From contig JAKAYS010000009.1 in the NCBI GenBank assembly GCA_021826695.1, positions 1-41,660 of the forward strand: a stretch of 41,660 nucleotides of DNA. The letters run 5' to 3'. This document shows, piece after piece, positions 32,852 to 41,660 of this stretch. Under the pieces are notes generated by a model. It saw only the letters and a program-made list of their open reading frames with translations. It was not told where the DNA came from and did no database searches. The translations under genes and the position numbers were made by a program. The stretch is from Acidobacteriota bacterium. Its GTDB lineage: Bacteria > Acidobacteriota > Terriglobia > Terriglobales > Acidobacteriaceae. Numbering within the stretch: the first letter of the stretch is position 1; each line of letters begins with the position of its first letter.

Positions 32852-33730
32852 ATGCGCCGCCTGATTGTAAACGCCGACGATTTTGGACTGACCGGCGGAA
32901 TCAATCGCGCCATCCTCGATTTGTATCGCGTGGGCGGTCTCACCTCTTCGACGTTGATGGCGGCTTCGCCCCAATCCGCGGAAGCCGTTGCCCTCGCCAA
33001 GCAGGAAACTTCGCTCGGCGTTGGGTGTCATGTCGTGCTGCTCGATGGTTTTCCGTCTGCGGAACCAGCGTCGATCGCCAGCCTACTGTCGGCAAACGAC
33101 ACTTCCCGTTTTCGCTTCACACTAGGAGAGTTCGTCCGCGATCTGTATCTGGGCCGCATCGAACCAGCGCATATCGAAAGGGAAGCGACCGCGCAAATCC
33201 TGCATCTGCAACAAGCTGGAGTTCGTGTCACGCACGTCGATACGCACAAGCACACGCACATGTTTCCTGCTGTGCTGGACGCTGTGACGCGAGCGGCAAC
33301 AGCGTGCGGCGTCCGCGCAATTCGCAATCCTTTTGAACCGGCCTGGAGCATGGCGGCAACTCCCAGCGCTGGCTCGATTCGCAAGCTACAGGTGCATCTG
33401 CTGCAACGTTTCCACAAAATGTTTTTAAGACTCGTACAGGAAAGAAATCTCGCTACAACGGATGGCTGCATTGGCGTGCTGGCCACAGGAACATTGGATG
33501 AACACGCTCTGCATTCCATACTGTCCAGAATGCCCGAAGGTACATGGGAACTGGTCTGTCATCCGGCGTATCTCGATGACGAACTTCGCAGTACACGCAC
33601 TCGACTACAGGCATCTCGTCAAGTCGAGCTGAACGCGTTGCAATCTCTTTCGACGGTACTGGCGGGACTGAATAAAAATATTGAACTGATGCATTTTGGC
33701 CAACTGCCCTCAAGCAATTATGGAGCGTAA
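32852..33730 (+). CDS. YdjC/ChbG/HpnK-family carbohydrate deacetylase
   Basis: A 292-residue metal-dependent deacetylase-like protein. The N-terminal metal motif RLIVNADDFGLTGGINRAIL is diagnostic; GLTSSTLMAASPQSAEA, LGVGCHVVLLDG and VTHVDTHKHTHMFPAVLDAV carry the other ligands and catalytic His. HpnK-type members accompany hopanoid biosynthesis and ChbG deacetylates chitobiose; no hopanoid gene is in the window, so the substrate is open. It precedes bshA on the same strand with a MITE in between. Confidence 0.85.
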   Translation: MRRLIVNADDFGLTGGINRAILDLYRVGGLTSSTLMAASPQSAEAVALAKQETSLGVGCHVVLLDGFPSAEPASIASLLSANDTSRFRFTLGEFVRDLYLGRIEPAHIEREATAQILHLQQAGVRVTHVDTHKHTHMFPAVLDAVTRAATACGVRAIRNPFEPAWSMAATPSAGSIRKLQVHLLQRFHKMFLRLVQERNLATTDGCIGVLATGTLDEHALHSILSRMPEGTWELVCHPAYLDDELRSTRTRLQASRQVELNALQSLSTVLAGLNKNIELMHFGQLPSSNYGA

Positions 33731-33755
33731 GCTGTTCTGCTGCATCTACTACTAG

Positions 33756-33892
33756 GGCGTGTTTCATAAATACTTTTGGCCCGGATCAGTCAAAATCTTC
33801 AGGGGCTAAAGCCCACGATTCTTGAGCTTTTTGCGGCATCCGCCGCGGCGGAAAGCCATGCCTTGATACAAACCGTATTTATGAAACACGCT
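33756..33892. mobile_element. 137-bp MITE with 18-bp terminal inverted repeats and CTAG target duplication
   Basis: GGCGTGTTTCATAAATAC at 33756-33773 and the inverted copy at 33875-33892 match at 17 of 18 positions, and the four-base CTAG occurs directly outside both ends (33752-33755 and 33893-33896). The inside is non-coding, with a small hairpin GGGCT-AA-AGCCC (33803-33814) and a palindrome CCGCCGCGGCGG (33840-33851). A CTAG-type four-base duplication fits IS5-group transposition, so a related IS5-like transposase may mobilise it; this is inference. It ends 27 bases before the bshA start. Confidence 0.75.
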
Positions 33893-33923
33893 CTAGGACC
33901 TGGGAAGGGGAAGTCACTCGCGC

Positions 33924-35066
33924 ATGAAAATCGGTATTACCTGTTATCCCACATACGGCGGCAGCGGCGTAGTTGCCACGGAACTTGGAATCGAGCTTGC
34001 CAACCGAGGACATGAGGTCCACTTCATCTCTTATGCGCAGCCGTTTCGTCTCACTGGACGCGAGGACCGCATTCGATATCACGAGGTCTCGGTCTCGAAC
34101 TATCCGCTGTTCGAGTTTCCGCCGTACGATCTGGCGCTGGCGACGCGCATGTCTGAGGTTGCCGAATATTATGACCTGGACGTGTTGCATGTCCACTATG
34201 CCATCCCTCACTCGGTCAGCGCTTTGCTGGCGCGGCAGATGCTGGCGCGCAATGGTCGCAGGCTCCCTTTTGTAACCACTCTGCATGGCACGGACATCAC
34301 ACTGGTTGGCGCGGACCGGGCCTATTTGCCCATCACCAGCTATGCCATCGATGAGAGCAACGGCGTCACTTCCATCTCCGATTATCTGCGTCGCAAGACG
34401 ATCGAGACCTTCGGCACTACGCGTCCGATTGAGGTGATCTCGAACTTCGTCAACTGCGATATTTATGTGCGTGACCCAGTCATCACCCAACAGATCCGCG
34501 CCCAGTACGCGGCTCCGGGAGAGGCCGTGCTGGTCCACTTATCGAATTTTCGTCCGGTCAAACGAATTTCCGATGTCATTCAGATTTTTTCGCGCGTAGC
34601 GCGCGAAATGCCTGCCCGGCTGCTGATGATCGGCGATGGGCCGGACCGTTCCTCCGCTGAATGGCAGGCGAAAACTTTGAAGATCCATGACCGCGTCCTT
34701 TTCCTCGGCAAACACGATCGAGTCAATGAACTTCTCCCCATTGCCGACCTGATGCTGATGCCCAGCGAGCTGGAATCGTTTGGGCTGGCGGCGCTGGAGG
34801 CCATGGCCTGCGAGGTCCCCACCATCGCCACGGATGTTGGTGGAGTGCCGGAGCTGATTGAAAACGGGGTGACGGGCATGTTGTTTTCCGTCGGCGATGT
34901 CGATGCGATGGCCGAGGCAGCCATCACGCTGCTTAAGGACCGCGACCGGCTCCATGCGATGTCGAAGGCCGGACGCCAGGAAGCGCAGAAAACCTATTGC
35001 GCGACGCGGGTGATTCCGAAATATGAGGAGTTTTACGAATCGGTGCTGCGCGCTTCCGACAACTGA
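33924..35066 (+). CDS. bshA: N-acetyl-alpha-D-glucosaminyl L-malate synthase BshA
   Basis: A GT4 retaining glycosyltransferase that couples UDP-GlcNAc to L-malate, the first step of bacillithiol synthesis. 380 residues, full length. Diagnostic segments: KIGITCYPTYGGSGVVATEL at the N-terminus, HVHYAIPHSVSALLA, TLHGTDITLVG, VISNFVN, VHLSNFRPVKR, and the EX7E-type PSELESFGLAALEAMACEVP. The ATG follows GGGAAGGGGAAG after a spacer. The bshB-type (LmbE) deacetylase and BshC are not in the window. The promoter must lie inside or beyond the MITE upstream. The 3' end overlaps the convergent histidine-kinase gene by 34 bases. Confidence 0.93.
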   Translation: MKIGITCYPTYGGSGVVATELGIELANRGHEVHFISYAQPFRLTGREDRIRYHEVSVSNYPLFEFPPYDLALATRMSEVAEYYDLDVLHVHYAIPHSVSALLARQMLARNGRRLPFVTTLHGTDITLVGADRAYLPITSYAIDESNGVTSISDYLRRKTIETFGTTRPIEVISNFVNCDIYVRDPVITQQIRAQYAAPGEAVLVHLSNFRPVKRISDVIQIFSRVAREMPARLLMIGDGPDRSSAEWQAKTLKIHDRVLFLGKHDRVNELLPIADLMLMPSELESFGLAALEAMACEVPTIATDVGGVPELIENGVTGMLFSVGDVDAMAEAAITLLKDRDRLHAMSKAGRQEAQKTYCATRVIPKYEEFYESVLRASDN

Positions 35067-36391
35067 GTTCCCGCAATTTGCGTGTGAATTACGGGGATGG
35101 TCAACACGACCCTCGTTCCGCGTCCGGGACGGCTGAGAATTTCAAACCCTACCTCCGGCCCGCACAGGACCTGCATGCGCTCTCGCACGTTGCGCATGCC
35201 CACTCCGGTTCCAGAATGCAACAGGCCGCCCCTGCGCGGCTCCGGGCTGGACTCCGACTCCGCAGTCATTCCGACACCGTCATCTTCCACGGTGACAACC
35301 AGCTTGTCCTGCTGCAGGCGGCTGCGCAGCGTGATGGTGCCTCCTCCAATGCGTGGCTCCAGTCCATGCTTGATGCTGTTTTCTATCAAAGGCTGGAGCA
35401 ACATACTGGGCACAAGGATCTCCAGCGTCTCGTCTGGAATGTCCTTGACCACCTGGAGCTTCTCGGCCCCAAAACGCGCCACTTCAATATCGAGATAATC
35501 GTCGGCAAATTGCAACTCGTCTCGCAAGGGCAACAGGTCGTCGCGGTCCTGCAACAGCACGCGCAGAATACTGGCGAGCTTCACGATCAATTCTCTTGCC
35601 TGCTCCGGACGAAACCGGACCAGAGAAGCAATGGAGTTGAGAGTGTTAAAAAGAAAATGTGGATTGATCTGTCGTTGCAGTGCATCCAGTCGCGCTTCAA
35701 GCAGCAGTCTTTCCTGCACTTCCAGCTTGCGTTCGATACGAATGGCGTTCCATATTTTTAGCGGAATGCCAACCACTATCGGCGCGCAAACGAAGATTGC
35801 CAGCAGCAAGGGCCAACTGTTGGACCGTAGGGTGAACAGGCGACGCGGATAGTGGTCGCCGATCCAGTTGCGCAACATCTGCATGCCGAAAATCAACATC
35901 AGCAGAAGCACTTGCCTGTCGACGCGCGGTCGCATCAGGTTTCGCCGGATCCAACGATAGATACTGAGGTCCACGAACGGCGAGAAGGACCAAACATCTT
36001 CTTCCGAGACGAATGCCCGATACGTGCCGAAGATCAGCGCGACGATCAGGTTGAATGGAAGCGTTAAATATTCACGATGCAACACGGCGGGAATGGAAAG
36101 AAATGCGCCCGCAATGATCGCCGGCGTCGTGCCCAATAACAACCCAACGATAATGATTGCCTCAAAAGAAATGTCCGCGGCGTAAAAATTCGGGACCACC
36201 ACGCGCACCCAGACGCCCAGCGTCAGCGGTACGCAAATGCAGGCCAGCAGGCCAAGCATCTGCCCCGCGGTCCTGCGCTCGCTCAACAGCAGATTTTGGA
36301 AAACAGTAGAACGCGCCAGCGCGCTTGAAACCGCAGCAGCCACGCCCAACTTGATCAGCAGCGTGATGAGGATGAGTTTGGAATCAATCAC
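35033..36391 (-). CDS. LytS/YehU-type sensor histidine kinase
   Basis: A 452-residue membrane kinase. Six or so hydrophobic helices fill residues 5-215 (LILITLLIKLGVAAAVSSAL; AIIIVGLLLGTTPAIIAGAF), in the style of the 5TM LytS sensor module. A linker coiled coil leads to the His_kinase domain: LQRQINPHFLFNTLNSIASL with the phospho-acceptor H245. The ATPase follows (LQPLIENSIKHGLEPRIGGG; VEDDGVGMT; GTGVGMRNVRERMQVL). Family partners are LytTR response regulators; none is adjacent, so it is an orphan here. Divergent from ribA across 39 bases; tail overlaps bshA. Confidence 0.9.
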   Translation of the reverse strand: MIDSKLILITLLIKLGVAAAVSSALARSTVFQNLLLSERRTAGQMLGLLACICVPLTLGVWVRVVVPNFYAADISFEAIIIVGLLLGTTPAIIAGAFLSIPAVLHREYLTLPFNLIVALIFGTYRAFVSEEDVWSFSPFVDLSIYRWIRRNLMRPRVDRQVLLLMLIFGMQMLRNWIGDHYPRRLFTLRSNSWPLLLAIFVCAPIVVGIPLKIWNAIRIERKLEVQERLLLEARLDALQRQINPHFLFNTLNSIASLVRFRPEQARELIVKLASILRVLLQDRDDLLPLRDELQFADDYLDIEVARFGAEKLQVVKDIPDETLEILVPSMLLQPLIENSIKHGLEPRIGGGTITLRSRLQQDKLVVTVEDDGVGMTAESESSPEPRRGGLLHSGTGVGMRNVRERMQVLCGPEVGFEILSRPGRGTRVVLTIPVIHTQIAGTQLSEARSTDS

Positions 36392-36430
36392 GATTTCACT
36401 TTACTCCGTCCATCGATAGAGTCCATAGAA

Positions 36431-37117
36431 ATGGGCTTGGCACTGCAAAATCCATATAATCGTGACATGCCGTTTGAATCTGTACGGAAAGTTTCCGAAG
36501 CCGATTTCCCCACGCGATGGGGCCATTTTCGCATCTTTGGCTTTGTTGGAGAACGATCCAGCGTCACTCCAGAGGCAGGCTGCGAGGCCAGCCCAGCCCA
36601 GAGTGGACAGACCGAAGAAATGGTGGCGCTGGTGATGGGTGACGTTTCCAGCGCCCCGCCCATCGTGCGCATCCACTCGCAGTGCCTTACGGGAGACGTG
36701 TTCGGCTCCCTGCGCTGCGACTGTCGCCTGCAATTGGAACTGGCGCTGCGCACGATTGCCGATGCGGGCGCTGGCATTCTGCTTTATGAGCAGCAGGAGG
36801 GTCGTGGGATTGGCCTGATGCCCAAGCTGCAGGCATACGCCTTGCAGGACAAAGGCCTCGACACCGTCGAGGCGAATGAGCAGTTAGGCTTCAAAGCGGA
36901 CTGCCGCGCCTTCGAGCTTCCCGCCGAAGTCCTGAAGCTTATGGGCATCCCGCAGGTCCGCCTGATAACCAACAATCCAGAAAAAGTGGCAGCCCTGGAA
37001 GCAGCAGGCGTGCGCGTTGTCGATCGCATCTCCGCCGTCGTCGAATCGCAGGAGAGCTTTGAAAAATATCTCCAGGTCAAGAGGGACAAGCTGGGCCATC
37101 TGACCGACGAGGGTTAG
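36431..37117 (+). CDS. ribA: GTP cyclohydrolase II
   Basis: Catalyses the first committed step of riboflavin synthesis from GTP. The zinc ligands C85, C96 and C98 lie in RIHSQCLTGDVFGSLRCDCR. LLYEQQEGRGIGLMPKLQAY and ALQDKGLDTVEANEQLGF follow, and VRLITNNPEKVAALEAAGV completes the signature. The 228-residue single-domain protein lacks a fused RibB domain. Starts at 36431 and 36467 are both possible; no strong ribosome-binding site decides. An N-terminal insertion (about residues 40-62, TPEAGCEASPAQSGQTEE) is longer than in E. coli. Confidence 0.94.
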   Translation: MGLALQNPYNRDMPFESVRKVSEADFPTRWGHFRIFGFVGERSSVTPEAGCEASPAQSGQTEEMVALVMGDVSSAPPIVRIHSQCLTGDVFGSLRCDCRLQLELALRTIADAGAGILLYEQQEGRGIGLMPKLQAYALQDKGLDTVEANEQLGFKADCRAFELPAEVLKLMGIPQVRLITNNPEKVAALEAAGVRVVDRISAVVESQESFEKYLQVKRDKLGHLTDEG

Positions 37118-37154
37118 AGCAAAATCAGAGCGACGCGCCAGGAGGAGACACATT

Positions 37155-37652
37155 ATGGAGAGCGCATGGGCCGGAGCTGTTTTTACCGCCGGTGGAACAA
37201 TACTGGGCAGCGCTATCGCAGCCTGCGTTCAAGTTGTGGTCTCCCGCAACCAGCAAAGGGAGCAGAGGCGCAACGCAGAGATCATCCGACGGAATAAGCA
37301 AGCCGATGAACTTCGCGAACGCATCGTGGAGGTCATCAGTGCAGCGACTTGGTTCTATAGGGCGAAGTGGAAAGGCCGGCCTTCGGCCGCCGAGGATGGC
37401 ACTCAGTGGGATATCGAGGAGAATGGCTATACCATGAAGCTGACAGACGGCATCACGCGAGTTTGTCTCATGTTGGACGCAGAGGTCGCCACTCATGCAG
37501 AACTGATGAAGGCGTTGGCATCGGTCAGGTCTGCGGCGTTCAAGAGTGACACCAAAGATGTAACTCAGTTCGAGAATGCCGTTCACTCTTTACAAAAGAT
37601 CGCTTCTACTGTTATCCGTCAGGCGTCAACGCAGACCACACCTTGCCTATGA
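37155..37652 (+). CDS. Small membrane-anchored protein of unknown function
   Basis: A 165-residue protein with a strong AGGAGGAGA site upstream. The N-terminal helix (WAGAVFTAGGTILGSAIAACVQV, here only its edges WAGAVFTAGG and IAACVQVVV) is a likely membrane anchor. A charged coiled-coil-like segment (RNQQREQRRNAEIIRRNKQA) and an alpha-helical domain follow (LRERIVEVISAATWFYRA; LMKALASVRSAAF). I recognise no family. It is 37 bases after ribA and may share its transcript, but the function looks unrelated. Confidence 0.6.
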   Translation: MESAWAGAVFTAGGTILGSAIAACVQVVVSRNQQREQRRNAEIIRRNKQADELRERIVEVISAATWFYRAKWKGRPSAAEDGTQWDIEENGYTMKLTDGITRVCLMLDAEVATHAELMKALASVRSAAFKSDTKDVTQFENAVHSLQKIASTVIRQASTQTTPCL

Positions 37653-37712
37653 TTCGGGCCGCGAAGGAGATTCGGCTAGGTCACCATGACGGGTCGAAAG
37701 CAGAGCGGGGCT

Positions 37713-37734
37713 GAGAGCGTTTTTGGGCGCTCTC
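37713..37734. terminator. Short hairpin between convergent genes, possible terminator
   Basis: GAGAGCG (37713-37719) and CGCTCTC (37728-37734) form a perfect seven-base stem with an eight-base T-rich loop, between the convergent 165-residue and 466-residue protein genes. There is no following U-run on either strand, so it is at best a weak terminator. The remaining 37653-37804 sequence shows no gene. Confidence 0.3.
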
Positions 37735-37804
37735 AAGGGCGCTCCAACGAATCCGGCATAGGAAACCCATCACCGCTTGCTCGCGGACGCCCACCAAGAA
37801 ATAG

Positions 37805-39205
37805 TCACCGTTTGGCGCAAATGTCCTTCGCGATTTGGCCCACAATTGAACGCGAGGGGGCTAGCATCCATCCTGACGTTGTGGTTCCGGTTTCATCGTT
37901 ATTGATGAAAAACATATAGTGCCCATGACAATCGAAGATCATCGGTTTGGCAACGATGTCGATTCCCTGTATTGCTCCCCAGACCATTACGCCCAGTTGT
38001 GTGTGCCGAATGGTAGCCATGTTTACCCTGAACTTTTCGCCATTAGCGGCTTCGTATGTTTTCCAGCCGCTTCTCGATGCTGGCGTTGGTGTTAAATCTG
38101 TCGATTCGGGAGATGGTTGAAACGAAAGAACAGGAGCAGGCTCAGGCGTTTCTCTTGGTGCAGTTGAATTATCAACTGTGGTCGGCGGATTACCCAAGAT
38201 TTTGAACGAGTTCATGAACTGCGTATTTGGATAATGAGTAGGCGTGATCGTGGAAACCGTAAGCAGAGAATAGAAGCGGGTTCCGGCAAGAAATTCCTGC
38301 GCGATGTAAACGGCCCCGGTGGAATCGGCGGCTGTGAACGCGCGCGCGGGCACGCCGTTGAAATCGAAGCCGTAGTCTCCGCTCAAAGTTTTATCGACAA
38401 TGGCAGATTTCTCCATCATCTGGAGGAAGGCATCCGACGAAGCCGAAGCCCTGACTTCCTGTGGACAATCGGCGTACACCACAACGTACTTGATGTTGTC
38501 AGCAGTGGCGGAGAATTTGTAGAAAGTAACCGTTTCGCCGTTCCCAAGATCAATCGGTCCCGAAGATTGCTGCGGGGCCGAGGGAAACAGGATGCTGAAA
38601 CGCCCGTCGGCGGAGGTGAACGGCTGCCGGGCATCGTGTTGTGCTGGTTCGGCAGTGGAGTTGTCTGGTGTCGGTTGCGCTGGTCCCGTAGCCGTTGCGG
38701 TCGATGTGGAGTTCTGGATACCAGCCTCGGCAACGACGAACGCCCAAATTGCGCCGGTAATGCCAAGGATGAATAAAGCACCGAGAATAACGTTTCTCGC
38801 GCTCGCCGCGCTCCGTTCAGACTGCGAGGAGATTGGAGCGACAGCATTTACAACCGCGCCGCAGTATCCACACTGAAGAACGTGTTTCTTCATGATGAGG
38901 AGCCAGCCCAGCAATCCAGAAACGAAGCAGAAGATGCCAATGTATACAAAGGCTATAGTGCTAATACCAGCGAATGCGGTTGCGAAAGCACTCCCATGAG
39001 CGGCACCGGCAACACCGGCAAACAGGCTGACGACAAGCAGGATCGCGCAGCCCGCCATTCCGAGAATCGATGGGATGAGGAGAATATAGCCTATTGCAAC
39101 TGCTGGACCGCTCAAACGGCGAATCTTTCTGGGCATCAGAGTTCCACGGTCACAAATCTTGCAGGCAGGGTAGGCTCTGACATCGGATGTTCCGGGTGTT
39201 TCCAT
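37805..39205 (-). CDS. Membrane protein with two CxxC pairs around transmembrane helices and a PsbP-like domain
   Basis: About 466 residues from the ATG at 39205, where GGAGAG lies upstream. The N-terminus has CKICDRGTL, then transmembrane helices (AIGYILLIPSILGMAGCAIL; TIAFVYIGIFCFVSGLLGWL), then QCGYCGAVVNA, so the two CxxC pairs of a zinc-ribbon-like site flank the membrane part. Another helix follows (VILGALFILGITGAIWAFVV), then a linker, a PsbP/Mog1-like domain (RFSILFPSAPQQSSGPIDLG; FNGVPARAFTA; YSLLTVSTITPTHYP) and a separate C-terminal domain (GEKFRVNMATIRHTQLGV; VGQIAKDICAKR). I recognise no characterised family. It stands alone. Confidence 0.65.
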   Translation of the reverse strand: METPGTSDVRAYPACKICDRGTLMPRKIRRLSGPAVAIGYILLIPSILGMAGCAILLVVSLFAGVAGAAHGSAFATAFAGISTIAFVYIGIFCFVSGLLGWLLIMKKHVLQCGYCGAVVNAVAPISSQSERSAASARNVILGALFILGITGAIWAFVVAEAGIQNSTSTATATGPAQPTPDNSTAEPAQHDARQPFTSADGRFSILFPSAPQQSSGPIDLGNGETVTFYKFSATADNIKYVVVYADCPQEVRASASSDAFLQMMEKSAIVDKTLSGDYGFDFNGVPARAFTAADSTGAVYIAQEFLAGTRFYSLLTVSTITPTHYPNTQFMNSFKILGNPPTTVDNSTAPRETPEPAPVLSFQPSPESTDLTPTPASRSGWKTYEAANGEKFRVNMATIRHTQLGVMVWGAIQGIDIVAKPMIFDCHGHYMFFINNDETGTTTSGWMLAPSRSIVGQIAKDICAKR

Positions 39206-39241
39206 CTTGACTCTCCGGTTTGGCACGAGTTTACACCGGGT

Positions 39242-39340
39242 ACCCATTCAAGCCCTCTTTTGTCTTGAGTGGGTGGTGGCCCAGGTCTCATTTTGGCTCG
39301 GAAAGTTTGGGCGCCCCACATCTCGTTTTTGAGATGTGGG
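39242..39340. repeat. Pair of hairpins of a dispersed intergenic repeat
   Basis: ACCCATTCAAG (39242-39252) pairs with CTTGAGTGGGT (39264-39274; one G-U in plus RNA). CCCACATCTC (39315-39324) pairs perfectly with GAGATGTGGG (39331-39340) around GTTTTT. The connecting GGTGGCCCAGGTCTCATTTT resembles repeats in other Acidobacteriota gaps. It separates two minus-strand genes and may act as a transcript boundary, though no U-run follows. Confidence 0.5.
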
Positions 39341-39369
39341 ATATGCCAATCCCGGCGAGACGGTCTGCT

Positions 39370-41455
<2,086 letters not shown>

Positions 41456-41479
41456 CGCCATTGCAACGGATTTGTCGCA

Positions 41480-41513
41480 TCGAAGGGTTGTAGAGCGATC
41501 TGCTTCCCTTCGA
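41480..41513 (+). terminator. Possible hairpin terminator after gap
   Basis: TCGAAGGG (41480-41487) and CCCTTCGA (41506-41513) pair perfectly with an 18-base loop, 25 bases after the gap stop. A T-rich run (ATTTTGTTTT) begins only about 12 bases later, so efficiency is doubtful. Confidence 0.3.
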
Positions 41514-41550
41514 GAAATCTGTGGGATTTTGTTTTCTTAGGAGCCGCATC

Positions 41551-41660
41551 ATGCGACAGAACATCGCAGGCACATCACCGTACGAACCCATCATCGGCTT
41601 CTCCCGCGCCGTGCGTGTCGGCAATGCAGTGTATGTCTCCGGCACTGGCCCGGTCGGCGC
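41551..41660 (+). CDS. Rid-family (RidA/YjgF-like) protein, N-terminal fragment cut by window end
   Basis: The ATG at 41551 follows TTAGGAG by seven bases. The 36 visible residues, including YEPIIGFSRAVRVGNAVYVS and GTGPVG, match the start of Rid-family proteins, in which RidA deaminates reactive enamine/imine intermediates. The catalytic arginine lies beyond the window, so deaminase activity cannot be judged. Confidence 0.75.
   Translation, partial: MRQNIAGTSPYEPIIGFSRAVRVGNAVYVSGTGPVG

Noticed and set aside
37686-37919. 77-codon plus-strand open frame between two membrane-protein genes
   Set aside because: No ribosome-binding site, low-complexity sequence, and overlap with the 3' end of the opposite gene.

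Overview
The window looks like a chromosomal segment of an Acidobacteriota bacterium, probably class Terriglobia (Acidobacteriaceae). This is inferred from gene content, not from a marker-gene search. A LolA-type lipoprotein carrier and a type IV pilus/type II secretion assembly locus imply a diderm cell. Also in keeping are bacillithiol synthesis (BshA), a sigma/anti-sigma/DUF4252 cassette, a large Ig-repeat/PQQ-propeller secreted protein, a GH38 glycosidase and dispersed GTCATTCTGA-type intergenic repeats. Base composition is moderately GC-rich, which produces many long antisense shadow frames; these are left out.

Layout. 1-2.7 kb: the tail of an unidentified gene, then a HemD-GAF-ANTAR fusion and CobA (siroheme branch). 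2.9-5.4 kb: a STAS protein behind a palindrome, then proC and an ornithine-cyclodeaminase-family gene on the minus strand. 5.4-5.9 kb: an internally deleted IS110/IS1111-type element that keeps both ends. 5.9-9.7 kb: ymdB, an Rrf2 regulator with a nested-palindrome leader, ispG and a TPR protein. 9.8-13.9 kb: yvcK, a small exported protein and the Ig/PQQ protein. 14.2-15.8 kb: ECF sigma factor, putative anti-sigma factor and DUF4252 protein. 15.9-18.5 kb: rlmN and an M16 peptidase, divergent.

18.6-27.0 kb is one long plus-strand type IV pilus-like locus: pilin, LolA-like, BNR-propeller protein, GspF/PilC, GspE/PilB, and PilM-, PilN-, PilO- and PilP/GspC-like genes. The last five are tightly packed or overlapping. 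No secretin gene is present. 27.0-27.5 kb is a repeat and hairpin island. 27.5-28.7 kb holds a YflT-like stress protein and a BON-domain gene interrupted by one in-frame stop. 29.0-32.5 kb is the GH38-type glycosidase, followed by tRNA-Val(UAC). 32.9-35.1 kb: a YdjC/HpnK-type deacetylase, a 137-bp MITE with CTAG duplications, and bshA. 35.0-37.1 kb: an orphan LytS-type histidine kinase and ribA. 37.1-39.3 kb carries two unrecognised membrane proteins. The window ends with a P-loop kinase, gap and the start of a Rid-family gene.

The strongest leads are the HemD-GAF-ANTAR fusion, the miniature IS110/IS1111 element with a structured right end, the nested palindrome covering the Rrf2 ribosome-binding site, and the duplicated prepilin cleavage motif whose two copies differ only at silent positions.
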